Source: an uncultured Nitrospinaceae bacterium (GTDB lineage: Bacteria; Nitrospinota; Nitrospinia; Nitrospinales; VA-1). Taken from it: a DNA stretch of 11,912 bases. Where the stretch lies: the NCBI GenBank assembly GCA_905182935.1, contig CAJJDL010000266.1:1-11912 (forward strand), given 5' to 3'. Made by a program: the position numbers and the translations under genes. Positions 1-7,923 of the stretch are shown here, in pieces. A model generated the notes under the pieces. It had not been told where the DNA came from. It saw only the letters and a list, made by a program, of their open reading frames with translations, and searched no databases. Position 1 is the first letter of the stretch, and every line of letters begins with the position of its first letter.

Positions 1-2514
1 CTTGTCGACTCAATTTTATGCTACTTAATCGAATCCCTAGCCTCTAGAGAAAAACACTCTTCAGAAACTATTCTGGAAGAATTTTCATTAATTGCAGTAG
101 GCGGTTATGGGCGTGGAGAATTAAATCCTTATTCAGACATTGACCTTCTTTTTCTAACATCAAAAAATATTCGCCGCAGCACCGATAAGCTTATTCAAGA
201 ATTCATACCCATCTTCTGGGATCTTGGAATGGAAGTTGGGTCAAGCTGCAGAACCATACAAGAATGCCTACTGCTCGCTGAAAAAGATATCACAATCAAA
301 ACTTCCATGATAGAAACACGTTTTATGATGGGGAATCAAATCAAATATCAAAAATTTTTTCAGGCTATTAATAAAAATGGATTAAAAAAAAATACCACCA
401 GATTTCTTGATGCAAAGTCTAGAGAAAAACTTCTTCGCTACGCAGAAGGGGTAGGACCATCCAGCAATCCTGAGCCTAATGTTAAAGAAGGTGTCGGAGG
501 GTTACGTGATTATCATACAGCGCTATGGGCTATTGCAATAAGGTTTGGGTGTCTGTCTTTTCGAGAAATACCTCGTGACGATATTATTTCATCGGAAGAA
601 CTTAATATACTCAACCTATCAATTGACTTTACATTAAGGGTACGGAACGAACTTCATTATATAGTAAATAAAAAACAAGATATTCTCACCCATAATCTTC
701 AAAAGGAAGTAAGTAGTAACCTAGGATATAGAGAAGCAAATGAAGTCCTTAGAGTTGAAGAGTTCATGTGTGATTACTTTATTCATGCAACCAACATTCA
801 TCAATATTCGGAAATTATATTTCAACGTTGCGTTGAAACTAGACGCAGTATTAAAAAAGTAATCTCATTGCTTACTAAAAAAAATCTGGGGTATGGATTC
901 CATGCATCTGGAGGGAACCTTATAATGGAAGAAAAAGACCCCGACGCCTTTTTCAAGCAAACTCCAAGCCTAATCCTAAATACATTTGAGTTATGCCAAA
1001 CGCACAACCTCATCCCAAATTATCAAATCAAGCGACTGATTAAAAAACATAGCCATTTATTAAGCCAAGTTCTTTTAAATAAAAAAATAATTAAACCTTT
1101 TATTTTTAACACTCTTAAAAATACCAATTCAGAAAAACATCTCCGCCTCATGCATGAAGTTGGGGTTTTGGGCTTAATTTTACCTGAATATGGGCGAGCT
1201 CATTGTAAGGTGAGCTATGACTTTTACCATCGCTATACCGCTGACGAACATTCTTTACGCATGGTACGTTTTCTTGAAGAACTTGAAAACAAACCAGCCG
1301 AATTTAAAGAATTTTCCATGAATTATCAACAATTACATAGCAAAGCTTTATTAAAGCTATCAACTTTTATTCAGCCTATCGAAGAAAATAAAAATTTTAA
1401 TGGCTCTAACGAAAATTTAAAAAATATTTTACCGGCAATCAAACACATCGACTTAAACTCAAAAGAATGCAAGGTTATCAACTTCCTAGCTAGCAATGCT
1501 TACTTAATGATAGAAACAGCTCTTCATAGCGACATTAATCAACCCGCAGTAATAGAGCAATTTGCAAAAAAAGTAAGGTCAATAGAAAAGCTAGACCTGC
1601 TATATTTACGCAGTTACTCTGAGCTTCGGGCCGTTGCACCAGGGACTTTGACCTCTTGGAAAAAAGTTCTCCTTTCCGAGCTACACCAAAGATCATGCGA
1701 TTATTTAAAAAACCCCGAGTCACTTCATTCTCGATCGCTCACAACTTGGCTCGAAGTTTATAAAATTCTTCACTGGGAATTCCCTCCGGAAGATCTAGAG
1801 TTTCATTTTAATAATTTACCCGAGGACTACCTAAAAACTGTTAAAACTGAGGAAGCCGCTCTGCATATGCGACTAACAAGGTCATTAAAAAATAAATCTT
1901 TTATATTCAATCATTACTATAATGCCGCGGGAAAATTTCATCAGGTCACCCTGTGTTGCCTAACAAAATTTGATGCCTTCAAAACATTGGTAGGCACTCT
2001 CACCGCTCAAAACATAAACATACTGGAAGCAAAAATTTTTGTACGGAAAGATGGCATAATTATTATAAGTGCTAATATTGATCAATCTGAAAGGCTAACC
2101 GAAGATAACCTAGAAATTTGGAAAAACCTCAAACAGGATCTAAAAAGTATTTTTGAAGGGCAGGGGAATTTGCAAAAAATTTTAACCAATAGAACTCGTT
2201 ATGTTTCAAAAAAAGAACCAACAAAACCAAGGACTTCAAAGGTTGTAATTGACAATTCGAGTGACTCCAGTTTTTCCATAGTTCGCATCGAAGTACGAGA
2301 CCATATAGGGATGCTGTATAAAATCTCTAAAGTATTTGCCGACTTTGAAATACAAATCCACAGCGCAAAAATTTCTACCCAGGGAGGGCTTGGCATAGAT
2401 ATTTTCTATATATCCCTTCAACAAAAAAAACTTCTCCTTAATAATATAATTCGCCGTGTCCAAGAGGAAATAAAACTAGTTATGACAGTTCAAAACCCAG
2501 AGGATATTGACTAA
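1..2514 (+). CDS. glnD: PII uridylyltransferase GlnD, 5'-truncated, with degenerate HD domain
   Basis: GlnD is the cytoplasmic glutamine sensor that adds UMP to PII proteins and normally also removes it. Frame 1 is open from the first base, so the start lies outside the window. The Met at 229 is not the start, because the nucleotidyltransferase motif (GGYGR, then SDIDLL, fragment residues 34-50) lies upstream of it. About 837 residues are visible; the family usually has 850-930, so roughly 50-80 are missing. Seen in order: the nucleotidyltransferase domain, the linker with GGLRDYHT, the region matching the HD domain, and two C-terminal ACT domains (from about 645 and about 760, the second with RDHIG at 766-770). 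The HD region keeps the early DEH (His417). By my alignment to remembered E. coli GlnD, the His-Asp pair is Gln458-Pro459 and a later HLLM motif reads AYLM (Ala500). Transferase activity is likely intact; UMP removal is probably lost. The stop lies 8 bases before the cytochrome start. Confidence 0.95.
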   Translation, partial: LVDSILCYLIESLASREKHSSETILEEFSLIAVGGYGRGELNPYSDIDLLFLTSKNIRRSTDKLIQEFIPIFWDLGMEVGSSCRTIQECLLLAEKDITIKTSMIETRFMMGNQIKYQKFFQAINKNGLKKNTTRFLDAKSREKLLRYAEGVGPSSNPEPNVKEGVGGLRDYHTALWAIAIRFGCLSFREIPRDDIISSEELNILNLSIDFTLRVRNELHYIVNKKQDILTHNLQKEVSSNLGYREANEVLRVEEFMCDYFIHATNIHQYSEIIFQRCVETRRSIKKVISLLTKKNLGYGFHASGGNLIMEEKDPDAFFKQTPSLILNTFELCQTHNLIPNYQIKRLIKKHSHLLSQVLLNKKIIKPFIFNTLKNTNSEKHLRLMHEVGVLGLILPEYGRAHCKVSYDFYHRYTADEHSLRMVRFLEELENKPAEFKEFSMNYQQLHSKALLKLSTFIQPIEENKNFNGSNENLKNILPAIKHIDLNSKECKVINFLASNAYLMIETALHSDINQPAVIEQFAKKVRSIEKLDLLYLRSYSELRAVAPGTLTSWKKVLLSELHQRSCDYLKNPESLHSRSLTTWLEVYKILHWEFPPEDLEFHFNNLPEDYLKTVKTEEAALHMRLTRSLKNKSFIFNHYYNAAGKFHQVTLCCLTKFDAFKTLVGTLTAQNINILEAKIFVRKDGIIIISANIDQSERLTEDNLEIWKNLKQDLKSIFEGQGNLQKILTNRTRYVSKKEPTKPRTSKVVIDNSSDSSFSIVRIEVRDHIGMLYKISKVFADFEIQIHSAKISTQGGLGIDIFYISLQQKKLLLNNIIRRVQEEIKLVMTVQNPEDID

Positions 2515-2522
2515 AGAAAGAC

Positions 2523-2900
2523 ATGCATTCTCCAGAAAAAATAACCGCACAAAAAATATTAGGCTTCTTAATTCTTTCTTTGAGCACAATAGCCGCCAGC
2601 CATCATGTTCCTAATAGTAGTATTGCGTTAGGGGAGGTTGTCTACCAAGGGCGCTGCAAAGTCTGCCATGGAAATCTGGGTGATGGAAAAACATTTGCCG
2701 CCAATGCACTTTTTCCACCACCAAAAAATTTTACATCAAAATCCACGAAAACGGAACTTTCATTTAAAAGAATGATTCGTTCTATCACAAAAGGAACACC
2801 AAATACTGCCATGATGCCTTGGGAAAATATCCTAAGCGAACAGGAAATTATTGCAGTAGTAAACTACATTCGCCAAAGATTCATGAGCCCGCAAAAATAA
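2523..2900 (+). CDS. small periplasmic monohaem cytochrome c
   Basis: This is a class I c-type cytochrome of 125 residues, an electron carrier exported to the periplasm. A short charged start is followed by a hydrophobic stretch at residues 12-25 and a possible signal peptidase site after Ala24-Ala25-Ser26. The haem site CKVCH is at residues 45-49, with GNLGDG directly after it. The likely sixth ligand is Met98 in the TAMMPW segment, and a C-terminal amphipathic helix (IIAVVNYIRQRF) completes the usual fold. The spacing between glnD and this start is 8 bases, and AAAGAAAG at 2513-2520 is a weak ribosome binding site, so it probably reads through from glnD. No functional link to nitrogen control is evident. 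The redox partner cannot be told from the sequence. Confidence 0.9.
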   Translation: MHSPEKITAQKILGFLILSLSTIAASHHVPNSSIALGEVVYQGRCKVCHGNLGDGKTFAANALFPPPKNFTSKSTKTELSFKRMIRSITKGTPNTAMMPWENILSEQEIIAVVNYIRQRFMSPQK

Positions 2901-2921
2901 AAAAATATCCAAAATATATTA

Positions 2922-2969
2922 TGTGGTGACATAAATTTTTAATCACTACAATTTCTCCGAATTTATGTC
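2922..2969. terminator. overlapping hairpins between convergent genes, possible bidirectional terminator
   Basis: Two stems share bases here. The first is TGTGGTGA (2922-2929) with TCACTACA (2943-2950), one G-T wobble. The second is a perfect 10-base match, GACATAAATT (2928-2937) with AATTTATGTC (2960-2969), and a T-rich run follows at 2970-2981 on the + strand. The second right arm reaches into the 3' end of the - strand gene. The position between two converging genes fits a shared terminator. The stems are AT-rich and the loops are long, so confidence is modest. Confidence 0.4.
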
Positions 2970-3271
2970 TTTAGTTTTTTCCCCAATTTATTTTCTACTG
3001 AGGCCATTTTTGATTCGAGTCGACCGTATTTTCCTTCTCGATAATCGATTTTCACAGAACAAGTAATACGTTTGCAGTCGGACCTCATCGTTTCATAACA
3101 TTCTTTTACAACACTCATAACTTCTTCCCACTCGCCCTCAAGAACGGTACCCATAGGATTAAGACGGTAATCAACTCCACTGCCTGAAACAATTTCAAGT
3201 GATCGGCTAACATAGTCACTTACACTTTCTCCTTTATCCATGGGGGACATACTAAACTCAAGAAGCACCAT
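2963..3271 (-). CDS. MTH1187/YqgV-family thiamine-binding protein
   Basis: A 102-residue cytoplasmic protein of the MTH1187 (DUF77, Thiamine_BP) family, small alpha/beta proteins that form oligomers and bind thiamine or related ligands; their physiological role is poorly defined. Recognisable family features are the opening MVLLEFSMSPMDKGESVSDYV, the central PMGTVLEGEWEEVM (residues 39-52) and the C-terminal GRLESKMASVENKLGK. Length is normal for the family. The start is well supported: on the - strand AAGGAG (3286-3281) lies 9 bases before the ATG at 3271. It stands alone, converging on the cytochrome gene and diverging from pheA. A possible - strand -10 element (TATAAC, 3298-3293) is uncomfortably close to the start, so I do not call a promoter. 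Confidence 0.88.
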   Translation of the reverse strand: MVLLEFSMSPMDKGESVSDYVSRSLEIVSGSGVDYRLNPMGTVLEGEWEEVMSVVKECYETMRSDCKRITCSVKIDYREGKYGRLESKMASVENKLGKKLKT

Positions 3272-3410
3272 ATTGTAATTCTCCTTAATAGGGTTATAGT
3301 TAATCTACTTTTTTTGGTCACCATTCCTTGTACGAGAACCTAATTACTCTAATTACAGAATAGAATTATCTACTTACTATTCACAAATTTGATCATATTT
3401 TATAATTTCC

Positions 3411-3440
3411 TTGCATTTCAGACCTGTCTTATGGAATTAT
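3411..3440 (+). promoter_or_regulatory. possible promoter of the pheA operon
   Basis: TTGCAT (3411-3416) is followed after 18 bases by AATTAT (3435-3440). Both are partial matches to the sigma70 consensus, and the leader would be about 55 bases. It is the best candidate I see in the spacer 3272-3502, but it is weak. The same spacer holds two copies of CTAATTAC separated by one base (about 3340-3356), which could be an operator or chance in AT-rich DNA. Confidence 0.25.
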
Positions 3441-3451
3441 GACGCATCTCA

Positions 3452-3476
3452 TTCGAAATCCAAGCGGATTGTCGAA
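3452..3476 (+). promoter_or_regulatory. hairpin in the pheA leader
   Basis: TTCGAAATCC (3452-3461) pairs with GGATT and TCGAA (3466-3470 and 3472-3476) around the four-base loop AAGC, leaving a single bulged G at 3471. The ten-pair stem ends 9 bases before the ribosome binding site AAAGGTGG (3486-3493). No T-run follows, so it is not an intrinsic terminator. It may affect translation or be a protein-binding palindrome. I see no Phe-rich leader peptide. Confidence 0.4.
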
Positions 3477-3502
3477 AATTCAAGTAAAGGTGGTATGGCT
3501 CT

Positions 3503-4576
3503 TTGGCCAAGATTCAGGATATTCGTAATAATATAGATAAGATTGATGATCAGCTAGTCAAACTTATAAACAAACGTGGCGAGCTGGCTGTTAAAATTGG
3601 GCAGGAAAAATCCAAAAAAAGCAGTTCCAAGCATTTTCATGTCCCACACCGAGAACGATCCATAATCGAACGAGTTACTCGTAGTAGCGGTGGACCCTTC
3701 CCTAATAAATCACTAAAGTACGTTTTTCGTGAAATTTTTTCCGCTACACTTGCCCTTGAGAAGCCACTTCGAATTGGTTTTCTTGGCCCTGAAACCACTT
3801 TTAGTCATCAAGCAGCAATAAAACAATTCGGGTATTCCTCCAAATTCATTCCAAGTTCTAATATTGAATCTATCTTTCGACAAGTAGAAAAGAATGAATG
3901 CGACTATGGTGTCGTCCCTGTAGAGAATTCGATCGAAGGGGTTATCAACCTCACCCTGGATTGTTTCGTTGACTCACCCCTACTAATTTGTGATGAGCTA
4001 AAAAATACTATATCGCTTCACCTATTATCCAAGACTAAAAATCGTCAAAAAATAAAAGCCATATATTCTCATCCACAAGCTCTCGGCCAATGCCGCCAAT
4101 GGCTGACGCAAAACCTACCAAATGCAGAGCAAATTGCCACTTCCAGCACAGCTAATGCAGCTGAAATGGTGATTAAAAAAATAAACTGCGCTGCCATTGC
4201 GGGTAAGCTCGCCGCTGAGACACATAAATTACCAATCGTCGACAAGAACATCCAAGATAGAGTAGAAAACCATACTCGTTTTCTAGTCATCGGCAAAGAT
4301 GTGGCAAAAAAAGCAAAACATAATAAAACATCAATCATGTTTTCTATTCGAGATGAAGCAGGCTCTCTTCTAAAGGTGTTACAATTATTGGCGCGTAATA
4401 AAATCAACCTTACAAAAATTCAGTCACGGCCACTTAGAGACAGACCTTGGGAGTATCTATTCTATGTCGATTTAGAAGGGCACATCGAAGATTCTTCTGT
4501 CAAAAAATCTATCGATTCCCTAATAAAAACATGCTTATTTCTGAAGTTATTAGGATCTTATCCAAGGAAGGCTTAG
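3503..4576 (+). CDS. pheA: bifunctional chorismate mutase / prephenate dehydratase
   Basis: PheA converts chorismate to prephenate and then to phenylpyruvate, the committed route to phenylalanine, in the cytoplasm. Three parts are visible in 357 residues. Residues 1-90 are an AroQ-type chorismate mutase with Arg8, Arg25, Lys36 and Arg50-Glu51 in the places of the E. coli active-site residues. Residues 90-265 are prephenate dehydratase (GFLGPETTFSHQAA at 92-105, VPVENSIEG, NHTRF at 256-260). Residues 276-357 are a regulatory ACT domain with GSLL and QSRP (307-310), close to the Phe-binding GALV and ESRP motifs, so feedback inhibition by phenylalanine is likely. The start is TTG: it is the only start codon after the in-frame stop at 3485, and AAAGGTGG lies 9 bases upstream. 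The nearby ATG at 3495 is out of frame. tyrA begins 3 bases after the stop. Confidence 0.96.
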   Translation: MAKIQDIRNNIDKIDDQLVKLINKRGELAVKIGQEKSKKSSSKHFHVPHRERSIIERVTRSSGGPFPNKSLKYVFREIFSATLALEKPLRIGFLGPETTFSHQAAIKQFGYSSKFIPSSNIESIFRQVEKNECDYGVVPVENSIEGVINLTLDCFVDSPLLICDELKNTISLHLLSKTKNRQKIKAIYSHPQALGQCRQWLTQNLPNAEQIATSSTANAAEMVIKKINCAAIAGKLAAETHKLPIVDKNIQDRVENHTRFLVIGKDVAKKAKHNKTSIMFSIRDEAGSLLKVLQLLARNKINLTKIQSRPLRDRPWEYLFYVDLEGHIEDSSVKKSIDSLIKTCLFLKLLGSYPRKA

Positions 4577-4579
4577 AAG

Positions 4580-5452
4580 ATGGTCCCATTTGAACGCGTA
4601 TCAATTATTGGAGTTGGTCTTTTAGGCGGGTCACTTGCCAAGGTAATGCGCAAAATTGGATTAGCTAAATCAATTGTGGGGTACGGACGCAATAAGGCCA
4701 ATCTAGCGGAAGCTAAAAGACTTAAGATAATCGACGATGCAGCGCCTGACATTAAATCAGCTGCAAAAGATGCCGATTTGATTGTTTTATGCTCCCCAGT
4801 GGGAACCATCGGTCAGTTGATAGTAGAAATGGCTCCACATATCATGGCAGGATGCCTAGTGACAGATGTAGGCTCCACGAAAGAAGCCCTTGTACTAAAA
4901 ATGGAAAAGCTTATTCCGGATGGCATTTTTTTCGTTGGAGCACATCCCATTGCAGGAAGTGATTTATCTGGGTTTCTCGCATCCTCAGAAACATTGTATA
5001 AAGGTGCACATTGCATTGTGACCCCAACAGATAAAACGGAGCCATCTGCACTAAAACGAGTCATTGAACTTTGGGAAACTATTGGAATGCAAGTTTCTGA
5101 AATGAGTATAAAAGAACACGATTTTATTTTTGGTGCAGTCAGCCATTTACCACACGTTTTAGTTTTTGCGCTGATGAACACCATTGGCAGTTTAAAATCT
5201 GAGAATCATAATAATATAGCATCTTTTTCAGGTGCCGGCCTAAGAGATATAACTCGGCTAGCTGGCAGTGAACCTGTAATGTGGAGAGATATTTGCACCT
5301 CAAACAAAGACTCTATTTTGTATTTTCTCGATCGATTTCAAGAAACACTTAACCATATCAGGTCGGGCATCGAGCAAGAAAATGGAATGTTGTTAGACCA
5401 CGAATTTACAACTGCTAACAAGCATCGACTTGATCTCGTAAACCACACATGA
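4580..5452 (+). CDS. tyrA: prephenate (or arogenate) dehydrogenase
   Basis: TyrA oxidises and decarboxylates prephenate to 4-hydroxyphenylpyruvate for tyrosine synthesis. The 290-residue protein begins with a Rossmann motif, GVGLLGGS (residues 11-18; Gly11, Gly13, Gly16). Then follow VTDVGSTK (94-101), the substrate-site segment AHPIAGSDLSG (121-131), SHLPH (188-192) and GLRDITRLAGS (220-230), all typical of the family. There is no chorismate mutase fusion and no C-terminal ACT domain, so feedback control by tyrosine through such a domain is not expected. AAGGAAGG (4564-4571), inside the end of pheA, lies 8 bases before the ATG. The last codons overlap cmk through ATGA. Prephenate versus arogenate and NAD versus NADP preference cannot be decided by eye. 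Confidence 0.94.
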   Translation: MVPFERVSIIGVGLLGGSLAKVMRKIGLAKSIVGYGRNKANLAEAKRLKIIDDAAPDIKSAAKDADLIVLCSPVGTIGQLIVEMAPHIMAGCLVTDVGSTKEALVLKMEKLIPDGIFFVGAHPIAGSDLSGFLASSETLYKGAHCIVTPTDKTEPSALKRVIELWETIGMQVSEMSIKEHDFIFGAVSHLPHVLVFALMNTIGSLKSENHNNIASFSGAGLRDITRLAGSEPVMWRDICTSNKDSILYFLDRFQETLNHIRSGIEQENGMLLDHEFTTANKHRLDLVNHT

Positions 5453-6123
5453 TTATTGCTATTGATGGACCCGCTGGAAGTGGAAAAAGCACAGTAGCAA
5501 AAATAGTCGCCAAGAAGTTAAACTTTCGATACATAGACACGGGGTCAATGTACCGATCGATCGCTTGGAAAAGCTTACAAAAGAACACAGCACTTGAAGA
5601 CAAAGAAGCAGTTGCAAATATTGCATTTAAAACTAAAATCGAGCTTGTTTCCAGCGAAAGTGGGCAACTAGTTTTTATTGATGATGAAAATATTACTGAC
5701 CAACTTAAAATGGAAATAATCAGTCGTGGGGCTGCGATTGTGGCTGCACAGCCGATTATTCGTGAAATCATGACGACAAAGCAACGCCAACTTGGGAAAC
5801 AAGGCAAAGTAGTAATGGACGGAAGGGACATAGGAACCGTCGTTTTTCCACAAGCGGATAAAAAGTTTTTCCTAGATGCCGATCCAAAAGAGCGTGGGCG
5901 TCGTCGATTTATCGAACTTAAAGAAAAAAAACAGGCATCAGATACTGACCTCTCAATAATTATTGAACAGGTTATTCAAAGAGACAATGAAGATCGCAAT
6001 AGAAAAATAGCACCTCTAAAACAAGCAAAGGATGCTATTCTAATTGATACAACTAAACTCAGTATCGATCAGGTAGTAAAAAAAATAATCACAATCATTA
6101 ATCCGGGTCAAAAAAAAATTTAA
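5449..6123 (+). CDS. cmk: cytidylate (CMP/dCMP) kinase
   Basis: Cmk phosphorylates CMP and dCMP with ATP, feeding CTP and dCTP pools. The 224-residue protein has the P-loop GPAGSGKST (residues 7-15), the substrate-site segment YIDTGSMYR (28-36), DGRDIGTVVFP (124-134) and an Arg-rich lid at about 147-153, followed by RDNEDRNRKIAPL (178-190). Length is normal for the bacterial type. The ATG at 5449 overlaps the TGA of tyrA (ATGA), which implies translational coupling. In many proteobacteria aroA precedes cmk; here it does not. A 63-base gap with no clear terminator separates it from rpsA. Confidence 0.96.
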   Translation: MIIAIDGPAGSGKSTVAKIVAKKLNFRYIDTGSMYRSIAWKSLQKNTALEDKEAVANIAFKTKIELVSSESGQLVFIDDENITDQLKMEIISRGAAIVAAQPIIREIMTTKQRQLGKQGKVVMDGRDIGTVVFPQADKKFFLDADPKERGRRRFIELKEKKQASDTDLSIIIEQVIQRDNEDRNRKIAPLKQAKDAILIDTTKLSIDQVVKKIITIINPGQKKI

Positions 6124-6186
6124 CCGACCCTATTATCAACTTAAGCTTCTGCTAATGCTTTATTAATCAAGAAAGAAATCTTTATT

Positions 6187-7887
6187 ATGGCTAAATCAAA
6201 AACTACAATACTATTTGAAGACGAATTGGATGCGGATGAAAAAGAAATCTCACCTGAGGACAAAGCAGCTTGGGAGGAGATGGAAAAATATTTTTCTGAG
6301 AGTCTAAACCAATTTAAAGAAGGTCAAATTATTCAAGGAACTGTAATAGAGATTTCTAAAGGAATCGCTACAATTGATGTTGGTTTCAAGTCAGAAGGGA
6401 CCGTCCATTTATATGAGTTCCCGGAAAATGGTAAGGACATGTCTGTCGGCGATAAAGTAGAGGTTTTCCTAGACCGGATGGAGGATAACGATGGGAACGT
6501 TGTTCTATCTAAAGAAAAAGCAAACAAAATTAAACTGTGGGACGAATTAGTCACAAAACATGAAACTAACGAAATTATTGAGGGTACTGTAATAGCAAAA
6601 GCAAAAGGTGGGCTAACTGTAGATATTGGCCTCAAGGCCTTTCTACCTGGTTCTCAAATCGATTTACGCCCTATTAGAAACCTTGAAAAATTGCTTGGCG
6701 AAGTATTCCAGATGCGTATTATTAAAATGAACAAGCAACGCGGCAATATTGTTCTATCTAGAAGAGCTTTGCTAGAAGAAGAACGCCTAAATAGTCGTAG
6801 CGATACTTTACAACAACTGGAGGAAGGTAACCATATTTCTGGTGTTGTTAAAAATATTACTGAATATGGCGTTTTTATCGACTTAGGTGGTATCGATGGG
6901 CTACTTCACATAACTGATATGTCCTGGGGACGCGTCAACCATCCCTCTGAAATGTTTTCAATTGGCGATAAAGTAAATGTAATGGTACTCAAATTTGACA
7001 AAGAAAAAGAACGTGTTTCTCTAGGACTTAAACAAATCACTCCTGATCCATGGGTCGACGTAGAAAAAAAATACCCTATTACTACGCGTATCAAAGGTAA
7101 GGTTGTGAGCATCACAGATTACGGCATTTTTGTTGAATTAGAAAAAGGGATAGAAGGACTAGTTCACATTTCCGAAATGAGCTGGAGCCGACATGTAAAA
7201 CATCCTAGCAAAATAGTTTCAATTAGAGATGAAATTGAAGCTTTAGTGCTTACATTAGATAAAGAAAAAAAACGTATCTCACTTGGAATGAAACAAATGG
7301 AACCGAACCCATGGGAAGCAATAGAAAAAAAATATCCCCCAGGGTCCGAAGTTAATGGAACGATTAGGAATTTAACTGATTTTGGTGCCTTTATAGAGTT
7401 AGAAGATGGGGTGGATGGCCTAATACATATCTCTGATTTAAGCTGGAAAAAAATTAAGCACCCATCTGAAGTACTTAAGAAAAAAGATGCAATTAAAACA
7501 GTGGTCCTTAATATTGACAAAGAAAATTGTCGTATCTCACTTGGAGTCAAACAATTGCAACCAGATCCATGGGATGATATTGCCAAAACCTATTCTATTG
7601 GAATGGAAGTTGATGCAACGGTTATTAAAACAACAGGATTCGGTCCTTTCGCTGAATTTGGAGATGGCTTGGAAGGTTTAATTCACATAAGCCAATTAAG
7701 CTCAGAAAAGGTTTCCGACCCGGATCAAGTTGTTAAAATTGGTGATAAAGTTAAGGCAAAAGTTATCAAGGTAGATACTAATAGCAAAAAAATAGCTCTA
7801 AGTATCAAAGCCTTTGAGGAAAACCTTGACTTAAAAGCCATTGAACTCGAGCAAGCTGAGGTGGAAAATTTCAAAGAAAATGAATAA
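6187..7887 (+). CDS. rpsA: 30S ribosomal protein S1
   Basis: S1 binds mRNA on the small ribosomal subunit and helps start translation of messages with weak ribosome binding sites. The 566-residue protein has an acidic N-terminal segment and six S1 (OB-fold) repeats at about 47-111, 129-194, 214-284, 300-371, 387-458 and 474-545. Repeats 3-6 carry the classic G-DGLxHISxxSW pattern and three of them are joined by PDPW or PNPW linkers. Length and repeat number match the standard proteobacterial S1 (about 557 residues). The ATG at 6187 has only AAGAAAG upstream, a weak site; rpsA often has poor Shine-Dalgarno sequences and is self-regulated. The gene sits between cmk and sppA, a common arrangement. 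Confidence 0.97.
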   Translation: MAKSKTTILFEDELDADEKEISPEDKAAWEEMEKYFSESLNQFKEGQIIQGTVIEISKGIATIDVGFKSEGTVHLYEFPENGKDMSVGDKVEVFLDRMEDNDGNVVLSKEKANKIKLWDELVTKHETNEIIEGTVIAKAKGGLTVDIGLKAFLPGSQIDLRPIRNLEKLLGEVFQMRIIKMNKQRGNIVLSRRALLEEERLNSRSDTLQQLEEGNHISGVVKNITEYGVFIDLGGIDGLLHITDMSWGRVNHPSEMFSIGDKVNVMVLKFDKEKERVSLGLKQITPDPWVDVEKKYPITTRIKGKVVSITDYGIFVELEKGIEGLVHISEMSWSRHVKHPSKIVSIRDEIEALVLTLDKEKKRISLGMKQMEPNPWEAIEKKYPPGSEVNGTIRNLTDFGAFIELEDGVDGLIHISDLSWKKIKHPSEVLKKKDAIKTVVLNIDKENCRISLGVKQLQPDPWDDIAKTYSIGMEVDATVIKTTGFGPFAEFGDGLEGLIHISQLSSEKVSDPDQVVKIGDKVKAKVIKVDTNSKKIALSIKAFEENLDLKAIELEQAEVENFKENE

Positions 7888-7923
7888 AACTAATCATTGG
7901 TTTACTAAAATTGAGAACAATTT

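Noticed and set aside
229..231. ATG at 229 as the start of glnD
   Set aside because: The nucleotidyltransferase motif GGYGR...SDIDLL is encoded at about 100-147 in the same open frame, so the protein starts before the window.
384..392. Run of nine A in glnD as a phase-variation or slippage site
   Set aside because: The frame is intact across it, and similar A-runs are common throughout this AT-rich window.
3293..3322. Promoter for the thiamine-binding gene on the - strand (GTGACC, 18 bases, TATAAC)
   Set aside because: Transcription would begin at the ribosome binding site itself, and the -35 match is poor.
3495..3536. A 13-codon reading frame from ATG 3495 overlapping the pheA start
   Set aside because: Its ATG lies only one base after the ribosome binding site and the peptide has no notable content; the TTG at 3503 is well spaced and in frame with pheA.
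6124..6186. Small hairpins before rpsA as an S1 autoregulatory structure
   Set aside because: Only four-base stems can be formed; S1 autoregulation is known in E. coli, but nothing specific is visible here.
7164..7586. Long - strand frame of 140 codons inside rpsA
   Set aside because: It is a mirror of the repeated S1 coding sequence, with no start signals and low-complexity Ser-rich content.
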